Source: Flavobacteriaceae bacterium
GTDB taxonomy: Bacteria; Bacteroidota; Bacteroidia; Flavobacteriales; Flavobacteriaceae
Direction: 5' to 3'
Assembly: GCA_029265595.1 (NCBI GenBank)
Contig: JAJUIC010000001.1
Location: forward strand, 19,530-83,529
Length of the DNA: 64,000 nt
Position 1 is the stretch's first letter. Each line of letters opens with the position of its first letter. This document shows, in pieces, positions 19,933-28,762 of this stretch. A program made the translations under genes and the position numbers. Below the pieces are notes generated by a model. It was not told the DNA's origin. It did no database searches and saw only the letters and a program-made list of their open reading frames with translations.

Positions 19933-19956
19933 TCTGGCAAAAGTAAAAAAAATGTG

Positions 19957-21186
19957 TCAATCTTTAGGTTTGGGATAGCATATATAAAATTTGGTCACAG
20001 GACTGGCAAGGGCTTTCAGGTTAAAATGATCCGAAGCTTCCACAACATCTCTCACGTTTCCATTCTTATACAGAATTTTAATCCCCTCCTCCTCCATGCG
20101 GTAGGCCGTGTTGGTGATGTCTCCGGAAAAGACAAAATAGCCGGCCTCATGGGGTGTTAAATCATATTTTGCAGCAAGCTGGTGCCGGTGTGAGGCCAAG
20201 GCTTCCTCAGAAGGCGGCTCCTTACTGATGACGACTTTTAGTAAATCGCGATTCAAAATCATCCTGGAAAGGGTGCTCAGTACAAAATCCTCATGGTGAC
20301 TCCATTGTTTCATAGCCGCCAGGACATCGGAGTCATCCAAACTGGCGAAGGTTTCGAGAATTTCCGGAGTGAAATCAGCTTCGGTGACTTTTGTTTCCAG
20401 AAAATACTCCAGGGCATTGCCCAGATAAAGCTGGTGACCGGCACCGAAAAGCTCCTTGGCGCGCTTGAGGACCCGGATCAGCAATTGTTCAGCAGCTACT
20501 CCCGTTTTGTGCAAATACACCTGCCAGTACATCAGACGGCGGGCCAGTAGAAACTCTTCGACGGAATATATCCCCTTTTCCTCTACCATCAGCTCATCGT
20601 TCATGACATTGAGCATGCTGATCAGGCGTTCACTATTGATATTTCCTTCCACTACCCCGGTGTAGAAACTATCGCGCTTGAGGTAGTCCAGGCGGTCCAT
20701 ATCCAGCTGGCTGGAAATCAGCTGGCAAAGAAAGATGCGGGGGTACTCCCCTTTAAAAATGGCAATGGCCAAATCCAGCTTCCCATTGAATTCTTCATTT
20801 ATTTGGTTCATGAACAAAATGGAGAGCCGCTCATGGCTGACGCCTTCCACAATACTGTGTTCCATGGCATGGGAAAAGGGACCGTGACCCACATCGTGCA
20901 GTAAAATGGCAATATACAGGGCCTCCTCTTCTTTTGGTGAAATCTCCACTCCCTTAGCTCGCAGTACCCGAACCGCACTCTGCATCAGGTGCAGACATCC
21001 CAGGGCGTGGAGCAGACGCGTATGGTGGGCGCCGGGATAAACCAAATAAGAAAGACCCATTTGGGAGATTCGGCGAAGGCGTTGAAAGTACCGGTGTTCA
21101 ATAATATCGAAAATCAATTCGCTCGGGATGGTAATAAACCCGTAAATTGGATCGTTCAGTATTTTCAGTTTGTTTCTTGGAACCAA
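19957..21186 (-). CDS. HD-domain phosphohydrolase (dGTPase/SAMHD1-like fold)
   Basis: 409 aa; FQRLRRISQMGLSYLVYPGAHHTRLLHALGC, LLHDVGHGPFSHAMEH. Confidence 0.9.
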   Translation of the reverse strand: MVPRNKLKILNDPIYGFITIPSELIFDIIEHRYFQRLRRISQMGLSYLVYPGAHHTRLLHALGCLHLMQSAVRVLRAKGVEISPKEEEALYIAILLHDVGHGPFSHAMEHSIVEGVSHERLSILFMNQINEEFNGKLDLAIAIFKGEYPRIFLCQLISSQLDMDRLDYLKRDSFYTGVVEGNINSERLISMLNVMNDELMVEEKGIYSVEEFLLARRLMYWQVYLHKTGVAAEQLLIRVLKRAKELFGAGHQLYLGNALEYFLETKVTEADFTPEILETFASLDDSDVLAAMKQWSHHEDFVLSTLSRMILNRDLLKVVISKEPPSEEALASHRHQLAAKYDLTPHEAGYFVFSGDITNTAYRMEEEGIKILYKNGNVRDVVEASDHFNLKALASPVTKFYICYPKPKD

Positions 21187-21224
21187 ATTATTTTTTTAAA
21201 TTAAACAATTACAAAGATACATAT

Positions 21225-22775
21225 ATGGATAACATTAAAATACTATGGGTTGATGACGAAATTGATCTGTTGAAGCCACATATTCTTTTTTTAGAAGAAA
21301 AGGACTATGAAGTCTTTACGGCCAGAAGTGGCACGGAAGCGCTGGAGGAAATTGACAAGGAGAATTTCGACATCGTGTTTCTGGATGAAAACATGCCGGG
21401 GCTGACGGGGCTGGAAACCCTGCAGGGAATCAAAAGTAAAAATGCGGCCCTGCCCGTGGTGATGATTACCAAGAATGAGGAAGAATCCATTATGGAGGAT
21501 GCCATTGGATCCAAGATCACCGACTACCTGATCAAACCCGTTAATCCCAACCAGATTTTACTGAGTATCAAAAAAAATCTGGATCACTCGCGTCTGGTCT
21601 CCCAGAAAACGACCTCCAATTACCAGCAGGAGTTTCGCAAGATCGCCATGGATCTTGCCATGGTCAATTCCTATGAGGACTGGGTAGAGCTGTATCAAAG
21701 ATTAATTTATTGGGAACTTGAGCTGGAAAACATCGAGGACCCGGGAATGTTCGATATTCTGGAGTCTCAGAAAACGGAAGCCAATTCGCAGTTCTTCAAA
21801 TTTATTTCGAAAAACTATGCCTCCTGGTTCGAGGAAGACGCTGATGCGCCCATTATGTCCCATACCCTGTTTCGGGAGAAGGTAATGCCGCAGCTGAGCA
21901 AAGACCAGCCCACCCTGCTGGTGGTTATCGACAACCTGCGTTACGACCAGTGGAAAGCCTTTGAGCCGGTTATCAATAATTACTACAAGAAGCAATCCGA
22001 GGAGGCTTTCTATAGCATTTTACCCACGGCTACGCAATATGCCCGCAATGCCATTTTTTCCGGACTCATGCCCAGTGAAATGGAACGCCTATATCCGGAT
22101 TTATGGAAAAACGATACGGATGAAGGGGGAAAAAACCTTTATGAAGAAGAATTTCTTCAAAGACAGCTTAAAAGGCTGGGAGCGGATATCAAGTATGAAT
22201 ACCACAAGATCAGTAACCTGCGCGCCGGGAAAAAACTAGTCGAGAATTTCCGGAGCCAGAAAGAAAATGACCTGTGCGTGGTGGTATACAATTTTGTGGA
22301 CATGCTCTCGCATGCTAAAACAGAAATGGAAGTCATAAAAGAGCTGGCTTCCAACAATAAATCATATCGGTCCCTGACCCACAGCTGGTTTAAGAACTCT
22401 CCACTGCTGGAAATTATTCAACAGGCCCAGGTAATGGGGTTCAAGTTAATCATGACCACTGACCACGGCACCATTAACGTGAAGAATCCCTCTAAAGTGA
22501 TCGGAGATAAGGAGACGAGCCTGAATTTGCGCTACAAGACGGGTAAGAGCCTTACCTATGACAATAAGGATGTGCTGGCGGTAAAGGATCCCAAAAAGAT
22601 TCATCTGCCGAGCATTAATATGAGCAGTTCTTTCATATTCGCCAAGGGGGATTTGTTTTTTGCTTACCCCAACAACTACAACCATTATGTGAGTTATTAC
22701 AGGGATACCTTTCAACATGGTGGGGTTTCTATGGAAGAAATGATTATTCCTTTCAGCGTTTTAAACCCCCGATAA
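21225..22775 (+). CDS. porX: PorX-like response regulator with PglZ (alkaline-phosphatase superfamily) domain; type IX secretion regulator
   Basis: N-terminal receiver domain (KILWVDDEIDLLKPHILFLEEKDYEVFTA...DIVFLDENMPGLTG) plus PglZ domain (YARNAIFSGLMPSEMERLYPDLW, TTDHGTINVKNP); start set at ATG 21225. Confidence 0.92.
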   Translation: MDNIKILWVDDEIDLLKPHILFLEEKDYEVFTARSGTEALEEIDKENFDIVFLDENMPGLTGLETLQGIKSKNAALPVVMITKNEEESIMEDAIGSKITDYLIKPVNPNQILLSIKKNLDHSRLVSQKTTSNYQQEFRKIAMDLAMVNSYEDWVELYQRLIYWELELENIEDPGMFDILESQKTEANSQFFKFISKNYASWFEEDADAPIMSHTLFREKVMPQLSKDQPTLLVVIDNLRYDQWKAFEPVINNYYKKQSEEAFYSILPTATQYARNAIFSGLMPSEMERLYPDLWKNDTDEGGKNLYEEEFLQRQLKRLGADIKYEYHKISNLRAGKKLVENFRSQKENDLCVVVYNFVDMLSHAKTEMEVIKELASNNKSYRSLTHSWFKNSPLLEIIQQAQVMGFKLIMTTDHGTINVKNPSKVIGDKETSLNLRYKTGKSLTYDNKDVLAVKDPKKIHLPSINMSSSFIFAKGDLFFAYPNNYNHYVSYYRDTFQHGGVSMEEMIIPFSVLNPR

Positions 22776-22831
22776 TAAAATTGTAAAGGGTTTCGTACAT
22801 TTGCTAGTAATAAATTGATCAGAAAAAGTCC

Positions 22832-23236
22832 ATGGTGATTCAATACAACTTATCGGAATTAGACGCGGCAGCCCGGCGGATTGTGGAGGCAGCCTCCTTT
22901 AGAACGCTTCTGTTTGTGGGAGAAATGGGCGCGGGTAAGACCACCCTGATTAAGGCACTGGTAAAAGCCCTTGGAAGTGAGGATCGGGTATCCAGTCCGA
23001 CTTTTTCCCTGGTTAATATTTATCAGAGCCCAAACGGGACTATAAATCACTTCGATTTTTACCGATTGGAGGAACCTGAGGAGGCCCTGGATATAGGTTT
23101 TGAAGAATATCTGGATGGGACGGACTGGAATTTGATTGAATGGCCTCAAAAAGTAGCGCATTACATCCCGCAGAATCACCATATTCTGGAAATTTCGACC
23201 CATGGAAAAAGTGAAAGAAAGTTAAAATTAAGTTAA
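22832..23236 (+). CDS. tsaE: tRNA (adenosine(37)-N6)-threonylcarbamoyltransferase complex ATPase subunit
   Basis: 134 aa; GEMGAGKTTLIKALVKALG, SPTFSLVNIY, HFDFYRLEEPEEALDIGFEEYL. Confidence 0.95.
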   Translation: MVIQYNLSELDAAARRIVEAASFRTLLFVGEMGAGKTTLIKALVKALGSEDRVSSPTFSLVNIYQSPNGTINHFDFYRLEEPEEALDIGFEEYLDGTDWNLIEWPQKVAHYIPQNHHILEISTHGKSERKLKLS

Positions 23237-23464
23237 ATAAAACTTAAAGCTCAAATAAATTGTTTAAATATATTGAAGGCGACAATGTTGTAATAAATCA
23301 GATTAACGGACTGATTCTACGACATCATTGTAAATTCATTTTATAAAACGAGAGATAGAAGAAGTTGCTTTAAGACTTTTAAGCTTCGAACATTTTTATT
23401 TTTAGCAGAAAAAAGGGCGCAAAAGTACAATTAATGTATTAATTTCTTGCACTTAAATCTGTTG

Positions 23465-23472
23465 TAGGTTTG
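23465..23472 (+). promoter_or_regulatory. putative Bacteroidota -7 element (TAnnTTTG) upstream of small ORF/hypothetical gene
   Basis: TAGGTTTG with an upstream TTG at 23447-23449; spacer is short for the consensus. Confidence 0.3.
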
Positions 23473-23512
23473 CTTCAGTTAAACATCGAAACAACCATCA
23501 AAAGCAATAAAA

Positions 23513-23659
23513 ATGAAAATCAAAGCATTTATCTTCGCAGCATCAATTTTAGGAGCAACTTATTTTGTAACTTCCACTCCTGAAAACAACGTCAAAGACA
23601 ATGACATCCAAAAGACAGCTGTCGATAAAAGAAAAATCCGCATTCCTCGTATGGGGTAG
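23513..23659 (+). CDS. small secreted/membrane peptide (48 aa), hypothetical
   Basis: ATG...TAG reads MKIKAFIFAASILGATYFVTSTPENNVKDNDIQKTAVDKRKIRIPRMG; signal-like hydrophobic N-terminus; below ORF-track length cutoff. Confidence 0.6.
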   Translation: MKIKAFIFAASILGATYFVTSTPENNVKDNDIQKTAVDKRKIRIPRMG

Positions 23660-24194
23660 TGTCATAGCGGTACTGATTGCCGTATCGCCTTATATATTTT
23701 ATCTTTATGAGATTTTCCCAGACGGTCGGTTCTGGGAAAATGCTCTATTTACGTATGAGAGTAAATTCTACGAGGATGTTCAGACGGCCATGTGGACTTA
23801 TCTGGGCAAGATAACCCCACTTATGCTGCTGCTCATCTGGTTTTTTACCTGCAAGCACTGGTGGTACCATGCCATCCTGGTTCCCATCGTTATGTATGCC
23901 TTCCAGCTGTTTGTGGCTTTTACTGATGACTTTTATGGGGAAGGAGCATATTCTCTGGATACCAATGGACTGATTTATCTTGCTCCCTTCTTTATAGTCA
24001 TACTTTCCATAGTTTACCTGATCCGAATCAAAGTTTTTGACCGGATTTACGGTATAGACCTGACGGAAATCGAACGGGAAAATCTCAAACCCTTCTCCCC
24101 TTTCTCCGATAAAGAACACCAGGAAATCGAACAGTTTCGAAAAGAAGTTGATAAAGAAAAGAGTGCTCAGGAAGATTACTACGTCAAGCTCTAA
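23601..24194 (+). CDS. hypothetical multi-pass membrane protein
   Basis: 197 aa; several hydrophobic segments; lies between tsaE and ald; overlaps 23513-23659 in another frame. Confidence 0.8.
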   Translation: MTSKRQLSIKEKSAFLVWGSVIAVLIAVSPYIFYLYEIFPDGRFWENALFTYESKFYEDVQTAMWTYLGKITPLMLLLIWFFTCKHWWYHAILVPIVMYAFQLFVAFTDDFYGEGAYSLDTNGLIYLAPFFIVILSIVYLIRIKVFDRIYGIDLTEIERENLKPFSPFSDKEHQEIEQFRKEVDKEKSAQEDYYVKL

Positions 24195-24245
24195 GATTAT
24201 GATCTGAAAAAATAGGCGCAAACAGAGCCATCTATAGTTCAATAT

Positions 24246-25445
24246 ATGGGCAAACAACTATTTCCATTTACCCGAGAGCAATTAATTCCGCAGGAAGAAA
24301 CCCTGGAAGTATACAAGCAGCAGGGAAAGTTGTTTATTGGCATACCCAAAGAGAATTCTTATCAGGAGCGGCGCGTGTGTTTGACGCCGGATGCAGTGGC
24401 GGCCCTAACTGCGCATGGTCATCGGGTGATTGTGGAGGCTGGGGCTGGTGAAGCTGCCGGTTTTAGTGACCGGGAGTATTCAGAAGCCGGTGCGGAGGTT
24501 ACGGGAGATACTAAAAAGGTTTTTTCCTGTCCGATGATCCTGAAGGTGGAGCCACCTACCCTGAAAGAGCTGGATCTGGTGAACCTGCAAGCTACCATAA
24601 TTTCAGCCCTTCAGCTAAAGACCCAGAACAAGGCCTACTTTGAGAAATTAGCCAATAAGCGGGTTACCGCGCTGGCTTTCGAGTTTATAAAAGATGCGGA
24701 AGGAACGTACCCCGCCGTACGCGCTCTGAGTGAAATAGCAGGAACGGCAGCCATATTAATTGCCTCAGAACTAATGAGCAATCACAAGGGAGGAACGGGG
24801 TTGATGTTTGGAAATATCAATGGGGTGCCACCCGTTGAAGTGGTCATTCTGGGAGCCGGAACGGCCGGTCAATTTGCTGCCCGATCAGCCATGGCTATGG
24901 GTGCCAGCCTAAAGCTATTTGACAATTCCCTTACCCGGCTTCGCAGCGCACAACAAATTTTAGGACGGCCTCTGTATACCTCTACCCTTCAACCCAGGAC
25001 ACTTCTGGAAGCCGTAAAGAACTGTGATGTTCTCATCACTGCTGTACGGGGAAAGAATCGGGCGCCTATCCTGGTAACGGAAACCATGGTGGAAAACATG
25101 AAAAAAGGAGCCGTTATTATAGATGTCAGTATTGATATGGGAGGATGTGTGGAATCCAGTGAAGTCACTACGCACGAGAAACCAACATTTGTCAAACACG
25201 GGGTGATTCACTACTGTGTTCCCAACATTCCATCCCGTTATGCACAGACAGCCTCCCTCTCCATCAGTAATATTTGCACCCCTTATCTTCTGCATATTGC
25301 TGAACAGGGGGGGCTGGAAAATACCTTGAGGTATGACCGGGGATTGAGAAATGGTTTGTACTTTTACCACGGAGTTCTGACCAATAAATCAATTGCTGAC
25401 TGGTTTGATCTCCCCTACAGGGATATCAATCTTTTAATTTTTTAA
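24246..25445 (+). CDS. ald: alanine dehydrogenase
   Basis: 399 aa; IGIPKENSYQERRVCLTPDAVAAL, VVILGAGTAGQFAARSAMAMGA. Confidence 0.93.
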   Translation: MGKQLFPFTREQLIPQEETLEVYKQQGKLFIGIPKENSYQERRVCLTPDAVAALTAHGHRVIVEAGAGEAAGFSDREYSEAGAEVTGDTKKVFSCPMILKVEPPTLKELDLVNLQATIISALQLKTQNKAYFEKLANKRVTALAFEFIKDAEGTYPAVRALSEIAGTAAILIASELMSNHKGGTGLMFGNINGVPPVEVVILGAGTAGQFAARSAMAMGASLKLFDNSLTRLRSAQQILGRPLYTSTLQPRTLLEAVKNCDVLITAVRGKNRAPILVTETMVENMKKGAVIIDVSIDMGGCVESSEVTTHEKPTFVKHGVIHYCVPNIPSRYAQTASLSISNICTPYLLHIAEQGGLENTLRYDRGLRNGLYFYHGVLTNKSIADWFDLPYRDINLLIF

Positions 25446-25451
25446 AATCCG

Positions 25452-25829
25452 ATGAAATTTCTTCACCGCCTGGGGTATTACCTCGGAGGATTCGCCATAG
25501 GTCTGGTATTTTTGTTTTTCTTTTTAGGAGGAAAGCGTGCACGATGCGATTACGGACCCACGGACCGGGTGTTAAAAAACATCCGCATTAAAGAAAGAAG
25601 CTACTCAGGAGAAGCGCTCAGTACCATGGCAACGCATCAAATCGATTCTGCACAGATTGCCAATATTCTCAACCGGGGAAAAGTGGATTTTGACCGGACT
25701 CCCCGAGGCCTGGATTCCTGTAAAACCTATTACATAAGCGGAGCGGCGAAAGACCGTCCCGTGGAACTTGTGGTGGAAAATTGTGATTCGATTGCGACGA
25801 TTCTGGAATTGAACTTGCTGGAAGAGTAA
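25452..25829 (+). CDS. DUF4258-type membrane-anchored protein
   Basis: 125 aa; N-terminal TM; MATHQIDSAQIANILNRGKVDFDRT...CKTYYISGAAKDRPVELVVENCDSIATILEL. Confidence 0.75.
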   Translation: MKFLHRLGYYLGGFAIGLVFLFFFLGGKRARCDYGPTDRVLKNIRIKERSYSGEALSTMATHQIDSAQIANILNRGKVDFDRTPRGLDSCKTYYISGAAKDRPVELVVENCDSIATILELNLLEE

Positions 25830-25928
25830 AATCCAGTTGATACCCATAAAAAGCCCTGGATACACTGACTGTTTCCGGGGTTTTCTTGTACTAAATGGTA
25901 CGAGGATCGCAATGTTAAAAGAGGGGGG

Positions 25929-26378
25929 CTATAAAATCTGCGCGGCGTGATCTTTGGTTTTTACCTTCCCGATCACTTCGGTGATAATTCCGCTTTCGTC
26001 AATAACAAAAGTGGTGCGATGAATGCCTTCATACTCTCTTCCCATGAATTTCTTTGGCCCCCAAACTCCGTAAGCATTAATAACTTCTTTATCCTCGTCT
26101 GCTAAAAGTGGAAAAGGCAATTCTTTCTTTGTTTTAAAATTGTTCTGGCGCCTTTGTGAATCTGCACTGACGCCCACTATTTCGTAACCTTCCTGTTGAA
26201 AGCGCTGGTAATTATCTCGCAGGTTACAGGCCTGAGCGGTGCAACCCGGTGTACTTGCCTTAGGATAAAAGAATAACACCAGTTTCTTCCCCCGGTAATC
26301 TTCCAGGGTTCTCAGCACGCCATCCTGATCCTTAACTGAAAATTCCGGAGCTTTGTCTCCGGCCTTTAATGTCGTCAT
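25929..26378 (-). CDS. bcp: thioredoxin-dependent thiol peroxidase (BCP-type peroxiredoxin)
   Basis: 149 aa; FFYPKASTPGCTAQACNLRDNYQRFQQEGYEIVGVSAD. Confidence 0.95.
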   Translation of the reverse strand: MTTLKAGDKAPEFSVKDQDGVLRTLEDYRGKKLVLFFYPKASTPGCTAQACNLRDNYQRFQQEGYEIVGVSADSQRRQNNFKTKKELPFPLLADEDKEVINAYGVWGPKKFMGREYEGIHRTTFVIDESGIITEVIGKVKTKDHAAQIL

Positions 26379-26402
26379 AATTATTAAATTTGTGTAAAGT
26401 TA

Positions 26403-27077
26403 ATGATAATGACCAAGAAGGAAAAAGTCCAGTTTGTAATCGACACGCTCGAAGAGCTCTATCCCCACCCCCCAATTCCACTGGACCACAGAGATCCCTA
26501 CACCCTGCTCATCGCCGTTTTGTTGTCAGCGCAGTGTACCGACGAGCGGGTCAATCAAATCACCCCACTTTTGTTTGCCAGGGCCGATAATCCTTATGCG
26601 ATGGTAAAGATGTCAGTGGATGAAATCCGGGAGATTATAAAGCCTGTGGGCCTCTCCCCCATGAAATCTAAAGGTATTCACGGTCTGTCGGAAATCCTGA
26701 TAGAAAAGTATAACGGAGAAGTTCCTGCTGATATGGAAGCTCTGGAGTCCCTTCCGGCGGTGGGACGTAAGACTGCCAGTGTAGTCATGGCACAGGCCTT
26801 TGATATACCCGCATTTCCAGTAGATACCCATATTCACCGTCTGATGTACCGCTGGAACCTCTCAAATGGAAAAAGTGTGGTGCAAACCGAAAGAGATGCC
26901 AAACGGCTGTTTCCCAAAGAGCTTTGGAATAAACTACATCTACAAATTATTTATTACGGCCGGGAATATTCTCCTGCCCGAAGCTGGGATCTGGAAAAAG
27001 ATGTCATTACCCGAACCATCGGAAGAAAAAGTGTCATAAAGGACTACCTGGAAAAACAACAAAAGAGGAAAAAATAA
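26403..27077 (+). CDS. nth: endonuclease III-like DNA glycosylase lacking the C-terminal [4Fe-4S] cysteines
   Basis: 224 aa; HhH-GPD: LESLPAVGRKTASVVMAQAFDIPAFPVDTHIHRLMYRW; C-terminus REYSPARSWDLEKDVITRTIGRKSVIKDYLEKQQKRKK has no Cys. An alternative start is at 26412. Confidence 0.92.
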   Translation: MIMTKKEKVQFVIDTLEELYPHPPIPLDHRDPYTLLIAVLLSAQCTDERVNQITPLLFARADNPYAMVKMSVDEIREIIKPVGLSPMKSKGIHGLSEILIEKYNGEVPADMEALESLPAVGRKTASVVMAQAFDIPAFPVDTHIHRLMYRWNLSNGKSVVQTERDAKRLFPKELWNKLHLQIIYYGREYSPARSWDLEKDVITRTIGRKSVIKDYLEKQQKRKK

Positions 27078-27161
27078 CCCCCGGCAGGCTCCTATGGAGC
27101 TACAAGGGGCGTGCTTGATATTTTATCCTTCCGGTTTACGGAGCCGGAACGGAAAATTAAT

Positions 27162-27365
27162 TTACCTACTTTCCCGGATTATTTCCCGGTGACGAAATAA
27201 GGTGAGCTTTTTCTTAGCCGCTTTTAAACTGAGCACTTTCCTTCGTTTAGGAATCGATTCAGGGAATCGTTCCCCTGAGATCATTTTTGATAGCGTTTGT
27301 TTTTCTCTTGGTTGCAGTGCTGATAAATGAGGCTCTAACAAATTGTATAAGGTCCTGGCATCCAT
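27162..27365 (-). CDS. hypothetical small basic protein (67 aa)
   Basis: MDARTLYNLLEPHLSALQPREKQTLSKMISGERFPESIPKRRKVLSLKAAKKKLTLFRHREIIRESR; helical, plausible coding composition. Confidence 0.55.
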   Translation of the reverse strand: MDARTLYNLLEPHLSALQPREKQTLSKMISGERFPESIPKRRKVLSLKAAKKKLTLFRHREIIRESR

Positions 27366-27705
27366 ATTCTTTCTGTCTTTATCCTAAATATAAGGAAAAT
27401 TGAGCCAGTAACAACTTACAAGCCAATGGATTATAGTCGTTATAACATTAATTAATAGAGTCTTAGGAACTAGAAGGGTGGCTCTTCAACCTACTGCCTC
27501 TAAAATAACAACGGGTTTACCTTAGCTTATCCTCTTTTAAAAGAAGCATTGGAGCTGCGGGAAACCCGTTACTTAAATAAATAAAGAAAGAAGATGGCTC
27601 ACCTATCCTCCGGCGGAAAAGTCCCCCCAGATTTTTTCACAACCCCAAAAGATTGATGAGCATCTTCCTTGAAAAAGAAGTTTCAGATGTTACTGAACGC
27701 TTTCC

Positions 27706-27870
27706 TTATGCAAAAATCTGATTGTACAGACTTTGCAGCAATAAAACTACAGCGGTGGTAGATGCCAAAGCGATAAAGCCAAGCACAACAGCTATAATTG
27801 ATTTTTGAACAAAACTCATGTCCTGAGTTGATGAATGGATGTTCTGCCAAATAGTAGTAATTGTATTCAT
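27706..27870 (-). CDS. micro-protein with single TM segment, paralogue 1 (54 aa)
   Basis: Manual translation MNTITTIWQNIHSSTQDMSFVQKSIIAVVLGFIALASTTAVVLLLQSLYNQIFA; ungapped similarity to the ORF at 28268-28417. Confidence 0.7.
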   Translation of the reverse strand: MNTITTIWQNIHSSTQDMSFVQKSIIAVVLGFIALASTTAVVLLLQSLYNQIFA

Positions 27871-28267
27871 ATGCTATGCTTTTTTTCAGGCAGTAAGCCC
27901 TTCGGTTGATTTTATACAGCAATAATAAGAAGGAGAAGTCTTACGGAAAGAAAAAAAACGATGACTGGCTTCTTTATTCGTTAAAAAAGAATATCAGACG
28001 GTGGTATAAAGAAATGTCCTACAGCGCTTTAAGGTTTTTTAACAAGAGGAAGAGGAAACCAGGACAAAACGGAAGATTTTCCTCTCAAAGGTTGCGTTAA
28101 ATTAAGGAAAGACTTCCATGGGGAGTGTTCACTGAGCTACCTCAAGGCTACTATCCTTCACGGGCAAAGCTTTTTAAAAATGGAGTTATGGGTCAAAAAT
28201 TGGACATAACAATTCTGCATTCCTTCTTTGAGAATGTTCGAAATCCTGCTACACCCGCTCAACCTCA

Positions 28268-28417
28268 TTAGGCCAATCCCAGGATCAGAAACACAGTAGC
28301 GGCACCAGCTGCTAAGATAATGAATGCCAGTACGATACTGATAATGGCCCGTTGAAGCCAGTTAAACTCTACGATGTAGTCGAGATAGTTCCTCCAAATT
28401 TCCTGAAGCATATTCAT
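28268..28417 (-). CDS. micro-protein with single TM segment, paralogue 2 (49 aa)
   Basis: Manual translation MNMLQEIWRNYLDYIVEFNWLQRAIISIVLAFIILAAGAATVFLILGLA; 18 identical positions with paralogue 1 in ungapped alignment. Confidence 0.7.
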   Translation of the reverse strand: MNMLQEIWRNYLDYIVEFNWLQRAIISIVLAFIILAAGAATVFLILGLA

Positions 28418-28762
28418 AGTAATAGGGTTTTAAAGGCGATAACAAAAGGTTATCTGAACACGTCCTTAAAGTACAAAATTTATAAACATCTGACAACTAA
28501 ATGTTTAAATAAATTTAAGCCGGAATCTTTGGCAGTTTTATCCTGTTTTTTTATGCCTGTGGAAGGAGGTCGATTTTTATAAATTATGCCATTTTTCTCC
28601 GTCATCCCTCAAGTGTACACTGCGCCATACCACCTATTCAAAAAATGATGGCAGAATCACACCTGAGCGGCCAAAGATTTAGCCATGCAATCCTTTCCAC
28701 TGACGGGCTAGAAGTAACATCCGTTGGGAAATTTTGATTAAATTCGTGAAAAATGATATAAC

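Noticed and set aside
27906-28100. 64-aa Lys/Arg-rich plus-strand ORF
   Set aside because: Starts with TTG; A-rich low-complexity composition; no similarity seen to known small basic proteins. Kept only as context for the gene-poor interval.
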